Notes: generated from the sequence alone by a model not told the origin. A stretch of 64,000 nucleotides of DNA from Diphasiastrum complanatum (GCA_029204225.1 CM055098.1:22139367-22203366); one strand, 5' to 3'. Shown: positions 31,970 to 44,339, counted from the first letter of the stretch. Numbers and translations are program-made.

Positions 31970-33673
31970 TTTGTACAGCACTACAAAAGAAGTACTCGCA
32001 GTCATAAACAGGCTGCGCAGGCTGTTGTACCAGAGGTTCATGTTGTTCAAGAGCACACACTTTGCTAGGTCCATCCTCATTATTTTTGTATGCATGTATA
32101 CCTAGTTCTTGTGAGGGTTTCACACTCTTGAGATGTCATTATTGTTGATCCTTCTCGACAATATCTTCTTTGTTGTTTTTCCACCATGCAAGGATTGCAT
32201 CATCTCACACAACTCAAGAGAAAGAACAAGATTATAATGATCGTGCACTTGGTGAAGAGTTTATTTCCCTTTGTAAACGCATGGACGTCTTCACAAATAA
32301 ATAGAATGGTCATTTGTCCTTATGTGGGGGGATTTGTTGTGAAACGACTAGGACAAAATGCTACACCACCATCCATCATTGTATCTTTCTATCGTCAACA
32401 TATTTATGTTGCATTACAATGTTCTCGAGCACTTTCAATTATGCAATGAGTTCAAGTTGTCACTAGGAATGACTACTTTATAGCTTCATGCACTATCCAT
32501 TAGTGACAATATTATAGCCAGTGACTTACAATAAGCAATAGGTGCCAAGTAATTATTTGATTCTCATGTTTCGTTAAGCATATTAAGATTAAGTACTTTT
32601 TTTCATTTGACATTCCCATTCTATGTACTCTCATCCTTTTGTACACTAATGGTTTTTCCCATACTTAATAAAATCAAGGCTTGATTCGTAACAAATCCAT
32701 AATTCAAAATGGAGTCCTCCTATTGGTCCATGGAAAAAAAAAGGGGTCTCCCTTCCTTTCAAACTTTTGTTGAGTGCTCATCATGTGGCAGATGAGATGG
32801 CATGGGACCTTGCCACATAGGAACAGCTCAATCCCATGTTTTTTTGACTTGGGGACATTGCTTGGCATGCATTAAAAAAAAAAAACCAATGGTATGACAC
32901 AGATTCAAATAGGCCAATTAGATAGCGACCCTCCATTTTAGCACTTACCAACCAAGTCTGAAAGGAAGGGTGGTCCATTGGTTGCCGCCATCAACTCACT
33001 TGCCAAGGTTTTAAAATGGGCATCAAGTGAAAAGGCTTGCCGCTAGTATTAAACGGCCTTTAAACCTACCAAGCAATGAAGCTATGTCCCAAAAAATGCA
33101 TTTAAGTTACCAAAAATGTGGAGTGTGAGATATGGCGTCCCACGCCACGTGCCAGATTGTGAAAACTTTAAGTTGAGGGTGAAAGGCATGAGAGCCAACT
33201 TGAAAACATGGATCAATGCATGCCAAGCCATGTAGGTGGATAAAATTGAGGTTGTTCTTAGTCATATGCCTTTAGTTAAATCACCTAAGAGATTGTGATT
33301 CTAGTCTCTTTGGCACACTCCTATGGTGGGTGCTCAGTTCTAACATTTGAGACTTATTCATTTTGGTACATAAAATTGAAAGTTTGAAACCAACCAAAGA
33401 ATGAACTTTGAAGACAACTTAAGGCATCATACCTTTCCTATTTGTTAAAGCACCCTCCTCATCAATCATTCTCATGAGTTAGTACCTCCTGCTCTTCAGT
33501 CTTATCATTAATGAAGGAGTTGGGAGTCGGGACCCACCTTCAGTTCGTGCATGCTCCATTATGACAAGATCCCATCTCCAGTTCATGCACTTGGAATTAT
33601 GCATCTATGCTCTCTGTCCCTATCTCTTTTCAATTATGGCATGGATCTCTCTCTCTCTCTCGCTTGTGTTCTC
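31970..33673. other. Long interval without a recognised gene
   Basis: AT-rich, with A-runs near 32739 and 32873. Frames are short and lack motifs. Confidence 0.45.
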
Positions 33674-33863
33674 GTTGTTTGTTTATTTGAAGTTGAACCA
33701 CCTATACTTCAATTGATTGAATTCCTCCATGCATGCATGCACATTGTACAACAAGCTTGCTGCAAGAGGTTGTTTGTTTGTGTTGATGTTGAACCAACTG
33801 TAGTTCAGTCGATTGAATTCCTTCATGCATGCATGCACATTGCACAACAAGCTTGCTGCAATA
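33674..33863. repeat. 95-bp tandem duplication with CATGCATGCATGC cores
   Basis: Two copies starting GTTGTTTGTTT at 33674 and 33769. Each contains ATTGAATTCCTxCATGCATG followed by CATGCACATTG and ACAACAAGCTTGCTGCAA. The copies differ at scattered positions. Confidence 0.92.
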
Positions 33864-35601
33864 GTTAAGCTTCATGAGTCTGGAAGGGAAGAAGTAGGAG
33901 TGATTATCAAGCATGGATGGAATCCCTATTATCCTATACAAATTGAATGTACACTAATGGGAAAACACACTGATTCAAAATAAAGCGGGATCCACCGTGG
34001 TGGCAAATTGGGCAACTTCTAGGTAAAGGTGAGGAATGGGAAAATTATCTTGTGGGTTATGATGTTGCTTGTGGGACACTCGGAAAATATCGTGTGGCTT
34101 ATGTCGTGCAGGAGTTGGGCGTGTGCCCTCAAGCTTAGGAGAAGAATAAAGTTTAAACTGTTGCAGAATTGTGGGGTTAGCTGGATGATTAGTGAGATCA
34201 TGCATCGTGAAAGGGTTTTCTCATTACAATAATCCAGGAATTTGCTGTGACTGCGAGTGTTGATTAAATATTTAGTTGCAAGTAAGTGACAGTTTTACAA
34301 ACAGAAAAAGTGAATCCTTGTAAGCTCGGAGAATCCTTCAGGCTATTTTTGAGCTTGCTTTCACGAAAGCAGGCAGACCAGCAGGGTGATAGGCAGACAA
34401 ACAGACAGAAAGAGTACGGGAATACGAAAGTGTGAAGAGTGTCGGAGGAACTAAGGTAGGAAAAAGGCATGCTAATGTTGGAATAAATATGAAACTGTGC
34501 CAACAGTTGTAGCAGAAACCGTGAAAAAGTACTGTCAGGTAAGTTGATCAGAGAAAAAATATGGAGCCGATTTCACCTGGGAAATGAGAGTAAAGAATCA
34601 ACAATAACATCAGCAAGTTGCATATCACGCAGATTATGCAAAAGATATATAGTTTTGAAAGGACAGAGATGCTTGAGTGGAGAGAAGACAGAAAGGAAAA
34701 AGTGTAAAGTAAAGAGTTAAGTGCTTCTAGGACCCACGGAGAAAGGGAGAGGTGGGGCTGAGGGCAGATCCTATGGCATGGCCTACGAGGAGCTGAGCAT
34801 CGATGCAGATGCTACGCCGGGCCCTGGATCTCAACCGCTCCATGATTTCTGTAGGTGATGGTATAACTCTCAATTACTCTATTATGAGCTCTCGTCTGCT
34901 GTTGTTGAGCGTTCAGTAACTGGAATATAGCTATTCTCCGAAGTTACGAATTGTAAGGAACGATGTTTAACTTACTGCAGGTTTCGTATTTGAGAGAAGA
35001 GCAACTCCTCTTCTCCTGTGCTATTTTTCCACTTCTGCTTTCTCTGCCGACTGCCGTTGTCGATTCTTGTCTCTGCTACCCCCAAGCAATTCCACCATTA
35101 TCCTAAACGTAAAGCGTGTGAAGGAGCATATACTGTGTTGCTAGGATTCAGAAGCTTGAGAAACGTCAACTCGGAGTTTAAGGGATTGACAGTGTAGGTT
35201 AGTAGGCAAATTTGATGAAATTAGCCTCTCACCTAGTTCTGTGAACACCCATGAATCACAGTTTCATTGAAATCTGGCACACTTTGTCCTTGTGCTTGTC
35301 TTGATTTTCTCGCTCTTGTATAACTTCAACGTTGCAGCACGTTCAGCGATTGGTTTAAGCGCGATCGTGATATTAATTTCATCGTCTTTGAATATTCAAG
35401 CTTTGAATGTTTAAGATTAGTTGATGTTTTCCTTTTTCAGTTCGACACAATCGAGATATAGTCTCTAGTTTTTCTTCAATCTTCTTGTTAATTTATTTAA
35501 TCACTCTTTAACTCGTGTATGATCATCTTCAAGAGTAGCTTTAGATATTTGAAATTCTCCGTAAAGGCGTCGAAATTCGATCTGGATTTACTGATCGCAT
35601 C
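33864..35601 (+). promoter_or_regulatory. Upstream and 5' leader region of the VQ gene
   Basis: About 1.7 kb without retroelement signatures, probably holding promoter and untranslated leader. A short frame at 34778-34858 (ATG, 26 codons, MAYEELSIDADATPGPGSQP then LHDFCR and stop) lies in a locally GC-rich patch; it might be an upstream ORF or a small exon, with TTCTGTAGGTGATG nearby as a possible donor. The first in-frame stop upstream of the VQ ATG is a TAG about 60 bp before it. TATA and transcription start not assigned. Confidence 0.35.
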
Positions 35602-36315
35602 ATGGAAACCGATGGCCAAGGTTCTTTTTTGCATAATAGGAAAGCGGGAAGTCTCAAAACCAGCAAGGAGTCTCACATAATTGCAAAACCAAATTCGGGT
35701 AGCAGCAGCAGCAGCAACAGCATGAATGAATGGCCGAAGGTGCAGCGTCCTCCATTGATACGAGTAGTTCACATTTTCAATCCCACTGTTATCAAAACAG
35801 ATGCAGCCAACTTCAGATCGCTTGTTCAGAAGCTAACTGGCAAGAACTGCAAGTCAAGAAGGTCATCCAAATCCTCACTCACAAACAAAAAAGGTTATTC
35901 CAGTAAATCTGACAATCGATCAACGTCACCGGCGTCAAGCCCGACAATCTTTGAAGCAAAGCTGCCTCACGATTTTCCAAGTGAATGCCAACAGACCAGT
36001 GATATGCTTGGATGCTTTTCCTTCAAAGACCCCTTTTTGAGTGTCCCTTTCTTTGACAGTACAGATTCTGATGGAAAAGCCCAATTGTCTGATTTAAGTC
36101 AGGAGGCTTCTCTGAATGCCGCTGATGCTACGAAAATGTATATCCCCGAGAGGCTGGGCATCTTCAGTGAGTTGGATATAGCCGCAAGCTTGGGATCTCC
36201 CGAGCCACTGCCCGATTGCACCATGCTACCATCGCTCAATGCTGTAATTGATCAAGGAATGAGATCGCCATTCCACAGACTCACCAGTTTCTACAACTCA
36301 TTTGAGACTTTCTGA
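35602..36315 (+). CDS. VQ motif-containing protein (MKS1-like)
   Basis: An intact, intronless 237-residue plant VQ protein. The VQ signature FRSLVQKLTG spans residues 71-80, in the context PPLIRVVHIFNPTVIKTDAA just upstream, similar to the MKS1/VQ21 subgroup. A Ser-rich N-terminus (32-40) and a basic stretch KSRRSSKSS...KK (84-97) that may serve nuclear import flank it. Ser-Pro sites at 109, 113, 199 and 222 are potential MAP-kinase targets. VQ proteins bind WRKY transcription factors through the motif and some are MAPK substrates in defence and growth signalling; that role here is inferred from family. The start is the first in-frame ATG after a stop. Lack of introns is usual for VQ genes. 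It is the only intact host gene I can defend in the window. Confidence 0.9.
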   Translation: METDGQGSFLHNRKAGSLKTSKESHIIAKPNSGSSSSSNSMNEWPKVQRPPLIRVVHIFNPTVIKTDAANFRSLVQKLTGKNCKSRRSSKSSLTNKKGYSSKSDNRSTSPASSPTIFEAKLPHDFPSECQQTSDMLGCFSFKDPFLSVPFFDSTDSDGKAQLSDLSQEASLNAADATKMYIPERLGIFSELDIAASLGSPEPLPDCTMLPSLNAVIDQGMRSPFHRLTSFYNSFETF

Positions 36316-38851
36316 TCATCACAACACGTTCCAACTAACAGCCAGTGGCTAGAAAGAATTACATTCTCATGTAAATTTTATCTGCATCCAAAATTCTGGA
36401 GTTGAATCAATGAGAAGGAATTGAATTTGAGCCTGGTATTCAGTAAATTTATTAGCTGTTGCATGAAATAGGCTGCGAAATCCAACCTGCAATCTCTTGT
36501 TACTTTTTGCAGCAATCTTCAAAAAGTTATTACTACTGTTGCCATTGAGATCAACGGCTAGCTGCAAGAAATTTGCAGCTTCATCTAGATTCAAGGAGTA
36601 TCAGTAGGTATTCAGGGACTAGTTCACCTCCAAATTTGCGATCAGAACAGCATTCGTGTACTGAAATTGAGTTCTATGTGCAGCTAATTTCATCATCTTT
36701 CTGAATTAGACACTGAGTGATCTCAGATTTGGAAGCCCTTTCCATTTATACGGTGGGAAAGTCTTCAACAGATCAGAAATTGAAAGGTTGATGAAATCAA
36801 TGAACAGGGATGGAGATTATCCGAGTAAGTTGAGTTTGGGTGCCTAATACTGCAGCAACAAATTTGTATTCACATTGAGTTTGTTAATGAAATCATTCAT
36901 CTTTTACTAAATTGGGATGTGATCAAAGTCTATATTCTTCCTGAAATTCAGGCTTGCACGTCTTCATAATCTGGATTCTGAGGTTATATTGCATTCTTTT
37001 TCCCTTTCCCACTTAGACAAACTGGGCTGATGTTTAAAGGCTTCCACGAAAACTGCATTTCACTAGGATGTCATTTGAGATTATTCAAAGCTCGACTATT
37101 TTTGTACTTGCATTTTTTCCAAAATTACGAAATCCTTGTTTTCATATAGTCAGTTTACAACAGGATACAACATGAAAATGTGAATGCCAACAATTTGTAA
37201 GATTAATTTCCATTTCCTTAACTAATGTATGGTGGAAGGCTCTGTCCAAGGGTCTTCTGTGCAAGGAGGGCCAAGGGTCTTCTGTGCAAGGAGAGCCCTT
37301 GCTGCCGTAGGGCAGGTCCCGACCTCAGGCCTTCCACGACGTAATGCAAGGTGAGAATGCAAGGTGAGAAGGTAAAGAAAGAATGCAAATTCCGAAGAGA
37401 AAACACACATTCCAGAGAGATAATGGACATTGCGAAGATAGAAAGCACATTCCGGAGAGAGAACCCGAGCTTACCATTAGAAAGGTTTCCCTAATAGAGT
37501 ACTTTTTAACTCAATTCGACATTAGTCATGTCCTCCATATCACATAGGTTTGAACCAAACCAATGTTCTTACCAAAGTGTTGGAAAAAATAATTATATGT
37601 ACGCCTACAACAAAGTTTACCAAGTCACTCAAAGGGATGATTTTGTATTTAATTGGTTGAATGACAACCAGTTGAAAGATTGGGAGAAGTATTATTGCTA
37701 GGATCAAAGAACTCAGACCTTTGAAACATACACTCTTCTCACACTAATTCGTCCTCCAAGCCCTCTCTCTCAAATGTAAAGCTATGGGCAATATAGACAC
37801 AAGTTGCTATAGATATGGCTATCTCAAAGAAGTTTTCTTACATCTCTTAGTTGACTGAAATCAGACACTCTTGAGTTATCTCATCTTGAGCTTGTGCCAA
37901 GCTACTCTTCGCCCTTGAAAACGTACTTACCAATTTCAATTTTGAAAATGAGACTACATGCTTGGGATCTTGTTCGATCTCTCCTCCTCTGGAATTTCTA
38001 GATCATCTAAAAATGATTTGGCCATTTCCCATCTTTTCTTGCCTATATCTCTTTTTTTACTTGATTTTAATTGCTTTTGAGAAAGCAATTTACTTGTTTT
38101 TTGTTCTTCATACATACCTGAGCTAAGCTAGTTTTATGTACATTTTTATGAAGTTCTTCATAATATATTCATACTCTTTTTGTAGTACCTTTTTTTAGAT
38201 TCGTTATTGATAGTTACAATAGTCACCAGTTCAAAGTTCACGTAGTTCTCTTTTTCTTTTGCTTAATTCTCTAATTCGTCCATGTTCACTTCACTTAGGT
38301 TGTTCCAAGGACTCACTAATTCAACAAGTTTGTACTAACACTTTATATGACTTTTCACATGAGCATCCACAACAAGGGAATTTGGTTTTTAGCCACGAAG
38401 ACTTGTGACTTGGCCAAAATTTTGACATTCATGTCCCATGGCACTGCCATGCGTGGCACCACCATAGCGAAAAAACAAAATCGACAAATGATGTACTAGA
38501 ATGACATTTTTTAGTGCATGGTGCAACCACACATTTTTTTATTTTTCGAGTGACTTCCAAAATTTGAAACATAGAATGGAACTTTTTAAGTGTGGCATTG
38601 CATGCATGAATGGCACACAAATATTTGGAGATTTGCCACATGTGGCTATAGTATAGAGCAATCTTTAGATATTTGCCACATGTTGAAAAAAAAATTGATT
38701 TCAAAATTTTTGTTATAGATGGATATATAGCATATAATAGATACATTGACAAAGACACTATATAATTAAAATCATTCTATTAGTGTCTCATTTATTGAGT
38801 TTGACAAGTATAAACTTCAATTTTTTAAATAGATTAAATGTTGAACATAAC
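36316..38851. other. 3' flank of the VQ gene and non-coding interval
   Basis: 3' untranslated sequence presumably lies in the first few hundred bases. 37235-37290 holds a duplicated CCAAGGGTCTTCTGTGCAAG (two copies about 27 bp apart). The rest shows no gene. Confidence 0.5.
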
Positions 38852-40085
38852 TCATCTTAAGTATTCTGCTCTGTAGTGGTACTTAATTTCAATGTGCTTG
38901 CATCTAGAATGAAATCTATCATTGATTAATAATGCAATAGAACTTTGATTGTCGCACTGAATAATTGTAGGAGCAAATTGTTTAAGACCTATGTCAAACA
39001 ATATATTTCTCAACCAGACTGTCTCTTTGGTAGCTTGAGAAGCTGCAATACATTCTGATTCTGTTGAAGACATTGCAATGGAGGTATGCTTTTAACTATT
39101 TCCAAGAGATCGAACCACCATTGAGCACGAAGATAAATCTATAAGTGGATTTTCTCAGTGTCTCGATGTTGCCCGTCAAATTTGCATCTATGTATCTATG
39201 TAAAGTATGGATATTGGATGGATCAGTCTCTCAATAGTAGATGTAGAGGTCCACAGTAGCTCGTACATATTTGATGACTCTTACTAGAGCTTTCCAGTGG
39301 ATTATTCCAGAGTTAATCATATATTGGCTTAAAGAGATGACAACATATGCAAGATCGGGCCTGGTCGAGATCGTTGCATACATGAGGGATCCGATAATTG
39401 ACTGATATGGATATTCCTTCATTTTGTCCTTCTTCCCATTAAATTGAGGGCATTACTCCTTGGATAACTTTAGTCCAAGATCCATAGAAGAATGTACAAG
39501 CATGCAATTCATAAGATCGAATTTAGGAAGCAAATCGAAGAATTGTCGAATGGCTTTGAAGTATACATTGCAGTCTACAGAGCTTGGTTCGAATCTATGT
39601 TGGATAAGAAAGGTGTTGATTTGATGAAACCAAGCTCTCAAAAATTGCTTCAAGACATACAATGCCTTATGGTACTTACAGACTTGGTCTTCTTTACCAT
39701 TGAGCACTATCCTTGTGGATGTGGATCATATAGATGTCATCTTCGATAACTCCATTAAGGAATGTTGTTTGTACATCCAACTGCTATACCTCAAGGAGCA
39801 GCATAAGATAGTACCAATCGAATAGAAGAGTGCACTTAATGTTTCAAGGTAGTCGATATTGGAAATTTGAAAAAATCCCCTTGCCGCCAATCAAGCCTTT
39901 CTTCTATCGATGCTGCCATCTACTTTATATTTGATCTTGAAAATCAATTTGCAGTCGATGATCTTTCTGTCTGTACGCAACTTAGTGATAGTACAAGTGT
40001 CGTTCTTGATCAGCTGTTGTAAAGCTACCTTTACAAGCTTTACTTCTGGCACCATTGTCTTCGACCAGAATCCAACCAGCGCCAA
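38852..40085 (-). pseudogene. Copia RT and RNase H remnant
   Basis: Minus order: RT front (IKNDTCTITKLRTDRKIIDC, KLIFKIKYKVDGSIDRRKA at 40010-39891), RT middle (YHKALYVLKQFLRAWFHQIN, about 39650), the end of RT (YQSIIGSLMYATISTRPDLA, about 39410), then RNase H (MSSTESECIAASQATKETVW, QCDNQSSIALLINDRFHSRC). The YVDD box is not seen, so the palm is deleted. Several frames, many stops. 3' LTR not identified. Confidence 0.8.
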
Positions 40086-40621
40086 GTGTGGTCAGCAGAA
40101 CGGGGGACTTTATGAGTCAAGGTACTGCCCTTGAGGTGTAAGCACGGTCAATTCTCGCGGTTCAAGGCCTGGCGTTGTCTACACGTAGGATAGATGAGGC
40201 AGTGTGCGGGTGTAAAGCACATGTGGTTAGCTACCGGTGCGGGATAGCTGCCGATCGTTTAGCTATAAGGGCTATCGACCAGAGTTGGTGGGGCGTGACT
40301 GAGGCAATGTGTTGCTTAATGGTGAAAGCACGGATAGTTGGATGGGTGTTCCTCGTGGGCTGATTCTGTGATCGATCTGTATGGGCGCGGCTAGGCAAAG
40401 GTCCTTTGGCAGGGCTATCTCAAAGGGAGACCTTGTCTTTGTTACCTGTTAGTAAACCTGCCTGAGTGTCTTGCTTGTGTGTATTCGTGGTGAGTCTTAG
40501 TACTCATGCTTTGCCTGATTTGCATGATTGCTTGTGATACAAGGAGCTGATGGCTTGAGAAAAAACCTTTCTTTTGAAGGCTGATACCATCAAACAAAGA
40601 GGACTACAAAATCTGTGGGGC

Positions 40622-41072
40622 GGATTCGCAGTTCAAGTACTCGCACGTGAACGGCAACGAAACGACTCGATGTTTGCAAAGGATGGATGGCTAGCCTGAT
40701 TCTTGGGTTAGTTTCATTTGCCACAACGCCCACCAGACGCAAGAAGGAAGTCGAAAGTTGGAAAGTGCAATTTCAGGGGAGATCTTCTATGCAACAGTTG
40801 GTCTTCATTTGGTATGGCTACCTTCAGAACTGAAACCCACTGAGCATGGATTTACAGTTCAAGTACTCGCACGTGAACGACAATGAAACGTCTCGATGTT
40901 TGCAAAGGATGGATGACTAGCCTGTTACTTGGGTTAGTTTCATTTGCGACAACGCCCACCAGACGCAATCAGGAAGTCAAACGTTGGAAAGTGCACTTTC
41001 AAGGGAGATCTTCTACGGAACACTTGGTCTTCATTTGGGATGGCTACCTTCAGAACTGAAACTCACTGAGCG
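40622..41072. repeat. 226-bp tandem duplication
   Basis: Copies begin GGATTCGCAGTTCAAGTACT at 40622 and GGATTTACAGTTCAAGTACT at 40848. Each contains CTCGCACGTGAACG, CAACGCCCACCAGACGCAA and GGGAGATCTTCTA, with about 10% or more divergence by eye. Confidence 0.93.
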
Positions 41073-41502
41073 TGGGTAATATCTAGTGTCAGTTGAGTGT
41101 TTTCTCAAAGGGGAAAGACTAGGATCCTCTTCAGATATTGGCAACAAGTTGGATCAAGCCATAATCCTAGCAGATGGAAAGCAAAATGTTGGAAAGGTTT
41201 TTGTCTGAGAACTCTACTCTAAGTCCGGTCAGCTGATTTTATAAGTGGAGGGGAACTACCACACACACCTCTCTCTTGGTGCAAATTTTGAATGAAAGTT
41301 GATCAAATGGGGGCAAATTCAAGGTGACCTAGCCATACTCACACGAGAAGACTGGCAAACTTTGGACCTAATAAGTTGACAAGTTATTGTTGTGAAAAAG
41401 AAAAGCTCGTTATAGGCTTTTCTCTAGACCAGTAATGATGAGGAGACATAATGAGTACACTGACTTGTGTTACGTGTAAAGCAGCTGATCAACAAAGGAA
41501 CT

Positions 41503-41775
41503 GTGAAAGTCTTGCACGAGAGACTTGGTACTTCGAATGGACGCTAAGGGATAGTTCGCATTGAAATCAGACCACTGCAACCTCTGGGTGCATGCGTCTG
41601 ATACAAGGAGAGCTACTTGAATCCAAGCTAGATGTACACTTCTTGTTTGGACTGTGAGGCAACTGACTCGTGATGTAATTGTGAAAGTCAAGTTTTGCAC
41701 GAGACGGACATGGTGCTTCAAACAAACGCGAAGAGATAGTTCGTATGCGGATCAAACTGGTGCAACCCCTTGGCT
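41503..41775. repeat. Diverged tandem duplication, period about 178 bp
   Basis: GTGAAAGTC...TTGCACGAGA...TGGTxCTTC...GATAGTTCGxATG...TGCAACC recurs starting 41503 and 41681. Confidence 0.75.
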
Positions 41776-42997
41776 CTCCACAAGGTCAATGGTTACATTT
41801 GGGTTGATTCAAAGACTTCAAGCTAAGTGAGAGGTGCATTGCGGAGTACTCAATCTTTGCCTACCTTAAAGAGCCAAAAGGAAAAGGATCAAGATTAGGC
41901 AGGAACAAGGAGAGAAATCAAGGTGTAAAAGCAACAAGGCACGAAGTGGACCATAAAAGTGGGCAATCAACGATAAATCCTTTGGCTCGGGAAGCCATGA
42001 TACCTGTGCGGAACTAATCAAATCTGGAGCTCAGGGAGATCAACACAAAGTACATCTAGGACAAAGCAGGAGCTCAAAGGAGTTCCAAAGTCGAAAGTCA
42101 GAAGCGACAGGGGCGAACATTTCAACAAAAAAGCCTCTGTCACTAGTTAATAAGGTTCTTGGATTTTACGTAAGCGATATAAAATCTACGCTTTTCCCAG
42201 ACAAAGTGATATTTTCAAGTTATGTAATTTTTCAATGCAAAGAGCTGAGCCTCCGACTTATGGTGTGTCAGCTACAATGTTAATAAAAAGTTGCCAGTAA
42301 ATTGAGTACTGTGCCAAGCAGCTTAAATGTACAGTTAATTTTAATTGGGAGAAACCTTTACCTTAATCTGACATTTGATGAGGACATCAGATTTTGTAAA
42401 GGTGGGGTGGATGTTGTAAAGCTACCTTTACAGGCTTTACTTCCAACGCCACTGCCACCAACATTGTCCTCGGCGCCGCTCCCGGTGCCATTGTGACAAA
42501 AACCAGCCAACACCAAGTTTCTATGGCTGAAAAAACTTTGATCGGTTCTAGCGCAATCCAAAAAGCTCGGATCGATGTGCAATCACCTCACATGATCTAG
42601 GCATGATTAAAGGAAGCCTGGGGATCAATAAATTCTAGAGAGAGAAAATGACTTTCTAGAAAAAAAATCTAGAGAGAGAAACGTGCTTTACCAGCTTGGG
42701 TAGAGTACTAGGTATGAGGGGAGGTGGCAAATTATAGGGGGAATGCGGGTTTCGACTCAGGGTGAGCTCCAACCAAGTCTCAGCTTCCCTTGCTGAAATG
42801 TTGTCTTGGCGCCCGCCTTGGCATGCCAGCACCGCGGAGACTAGGGTCAGTCACACACTTGAAATGTAACCTTCTCATATTTATTAATAAAGTGGGATTT
42901 TTCTCAAACTGACTCTGATTACCTTCTAGGTTTCAGTGTTTGGTAAAAGCGCCTTCAAACTTTTTGATCTGGCACTTAGCTAAGGGTCATATCCCGA

Positions 42998-43071
42998 GAT
43001 GCCAGTGATATGCCATCGGGACCATTCGGTCTGGGACGCCAGCAATATGCTGTCAGGACTATTCGGTTCAG
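42998..43071. repeat. 37-bp tandem duplication
   Basis: GAxGCCAGxxATATGCxxTC then xGGACxATTCGGTxxxGG, copies at 42998 and 43035. Confidence 0.88.
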
Positions 43072-43139
43072 GAACTGGTTGTCTTCATATCTGTCGCGGC
43101 TTGTGGTTCTGAGTGTTCCTTGCATGAACGTGAATGGAT

Positions 43140-43520
43140 TAAGCTCTTGGGGAATGGGCTCTAACTTGTCGGCTGAGTTGGATGGCTTGCTTGGGTGGAA
43201 GTTACCTGTTTATGGCTATCTAGTCTGGCGTGGCACCAAGTTAGCTTCCAGCGCTCATGACAAAGCTTTGAGTTGGTTAAGTCTGATGTAAGTCAGACGA
43301 CTTTCTTGGAATGGATGTTACTCATTTGTAACGAAGCTTCGAGTTAGTTAAGTTTGATGTATGTTGGACAGCTTGCTTGGAGGGAAGTCACTCATGATCA
43401 CATCGGGACCCACGGTCTGGCATGGCACCAGGTTGAATCCCAATGTTGGTTTCTGAACTTCAAGTTGGTTAAGTCTAATCGTTGTTGGCGAGTTGGCTGC
43501 TTGTATGTCAAGTGGGTCAG
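43140..43520. repeat. Degenerate minisatellite around AGTTGGTTAAGTCTGATGT
   Basis: AGTTxGTTAAGTxTxAT followed by GxTTGGACxxxTTGCTTGGA or close variants occurs at least three times (near 43270, 43340, 43460), with GGCATGGCACCA also repeated. 43072-43856 otherwise has no gene. Confidence 0.6.
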
Positions 43521-43856
43521 ACGGCAAGAGTTGGAAGCCAGGAAGCTAAGTTGTCGTTCCCAGCTCCCTTTGGGATGCCTGCGCTACATCAACGAGTTGT
43601 ACTCCTTGTCCATAGCTTCCTTTCAGAGACCTGAATCAACCTATGATAACATTGCTTCTTCGACTGTGGTAGGCTCTTGTGAAAGATAGTGAGCATATTC
43701 ATTAGTGAATCAAATAGGCTGAGTTTGAATCCTTGTCAATTTTCTAGGAGGTGCTACGGGATACAAAATTTGATTCTATGTCGGTTGCTCCTAAGTTGCA
43801 GCTTCTTGAACTTCTTCCGAATCTGACTGTATACTTGAAGGAATCGAAATGGTATT

Positions 43857-44246
43857 TTAATATTCATCCACTTTTGGGGTAGATTCAATAGACTGAATTG
43901 GGTTCTTGCTCTTCACATCAATAAATCGATCTTCAAAATAAGTCACATTCCTACTAGTAAAGATTTTACAGGTTACAATATTATACACTCGATGCATACC
44001 ATTGGAAGAAGAGTAACGGACAAAAACAATTTTAATAGATTGCCCATCTAGTTTTTTCATGGTGTCATTTGGGACATGAGCATAGGCAATCCATATGAAA
44101 ACTCTTAAATGCCTTAATGAAGGTTTGGATCCTTTCCAGACTTCATAAGAAGTCTTGTTGTTTGATAGACCTTTAGTAATACATCGTGTCTGCACATAAG
44201 CTGTCATTAAAACAACATGTTGCCAAAAATTTAGGCAATGAAGCAT
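43857..44246 (-). pseudogene. Copia integrase C-terminal fragment
   Basis: Reads CITKGLSNNKTSYEVWKGSK, PSLRHLRVFIWIAYAHVPND, IKIVFVRYSSSNGMHRVYN and FTSRNVTYFEDRF, the usual stretch after the integrase Glu in copia pol. Nothing else of this element survives. Opposite strand to the gag fragment next to it. Confidence 0.8.
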
Positions 44247-44339
44247 GAGTGATCATGCATTTGGTAGACTTGACTAAGGTCATCTTCTTCCTTTGGTTAG
44301 GCCACTGGGGAGAATGGAAAGCATCATATTGATGTTCAA

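Larger units (their letters stand above)
40015..42520. repeat. 2.4-kb non-coding block flanked by direct repeats
   Basis: GTTGTAAAGCTACCTTTACA plus the following GGCTTTACTTC-type sequence occurs near 40016 and again near 42413, extending roughly 70-100 bp with changes. Between them are two tandem duplications (40622-41072; 41503-41775) and a locally GC-richer part (40090-40380). No transposase or pol coding. Could be a non-autonomous LTR element or a rearranged copia flank. Confidence 0.5.

Noticed and set aside
40175-40363. 62-codon plus-strand frame in a GC-richer stretch
   Set aside because: No motif, no homology I recognise, and composition explains its length.
42358-42582. Minus-strand small protein with Gly-rich segment
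   Set aside because: Part of the direct repeat shared with 40015-40095; no start context or conserved domain.
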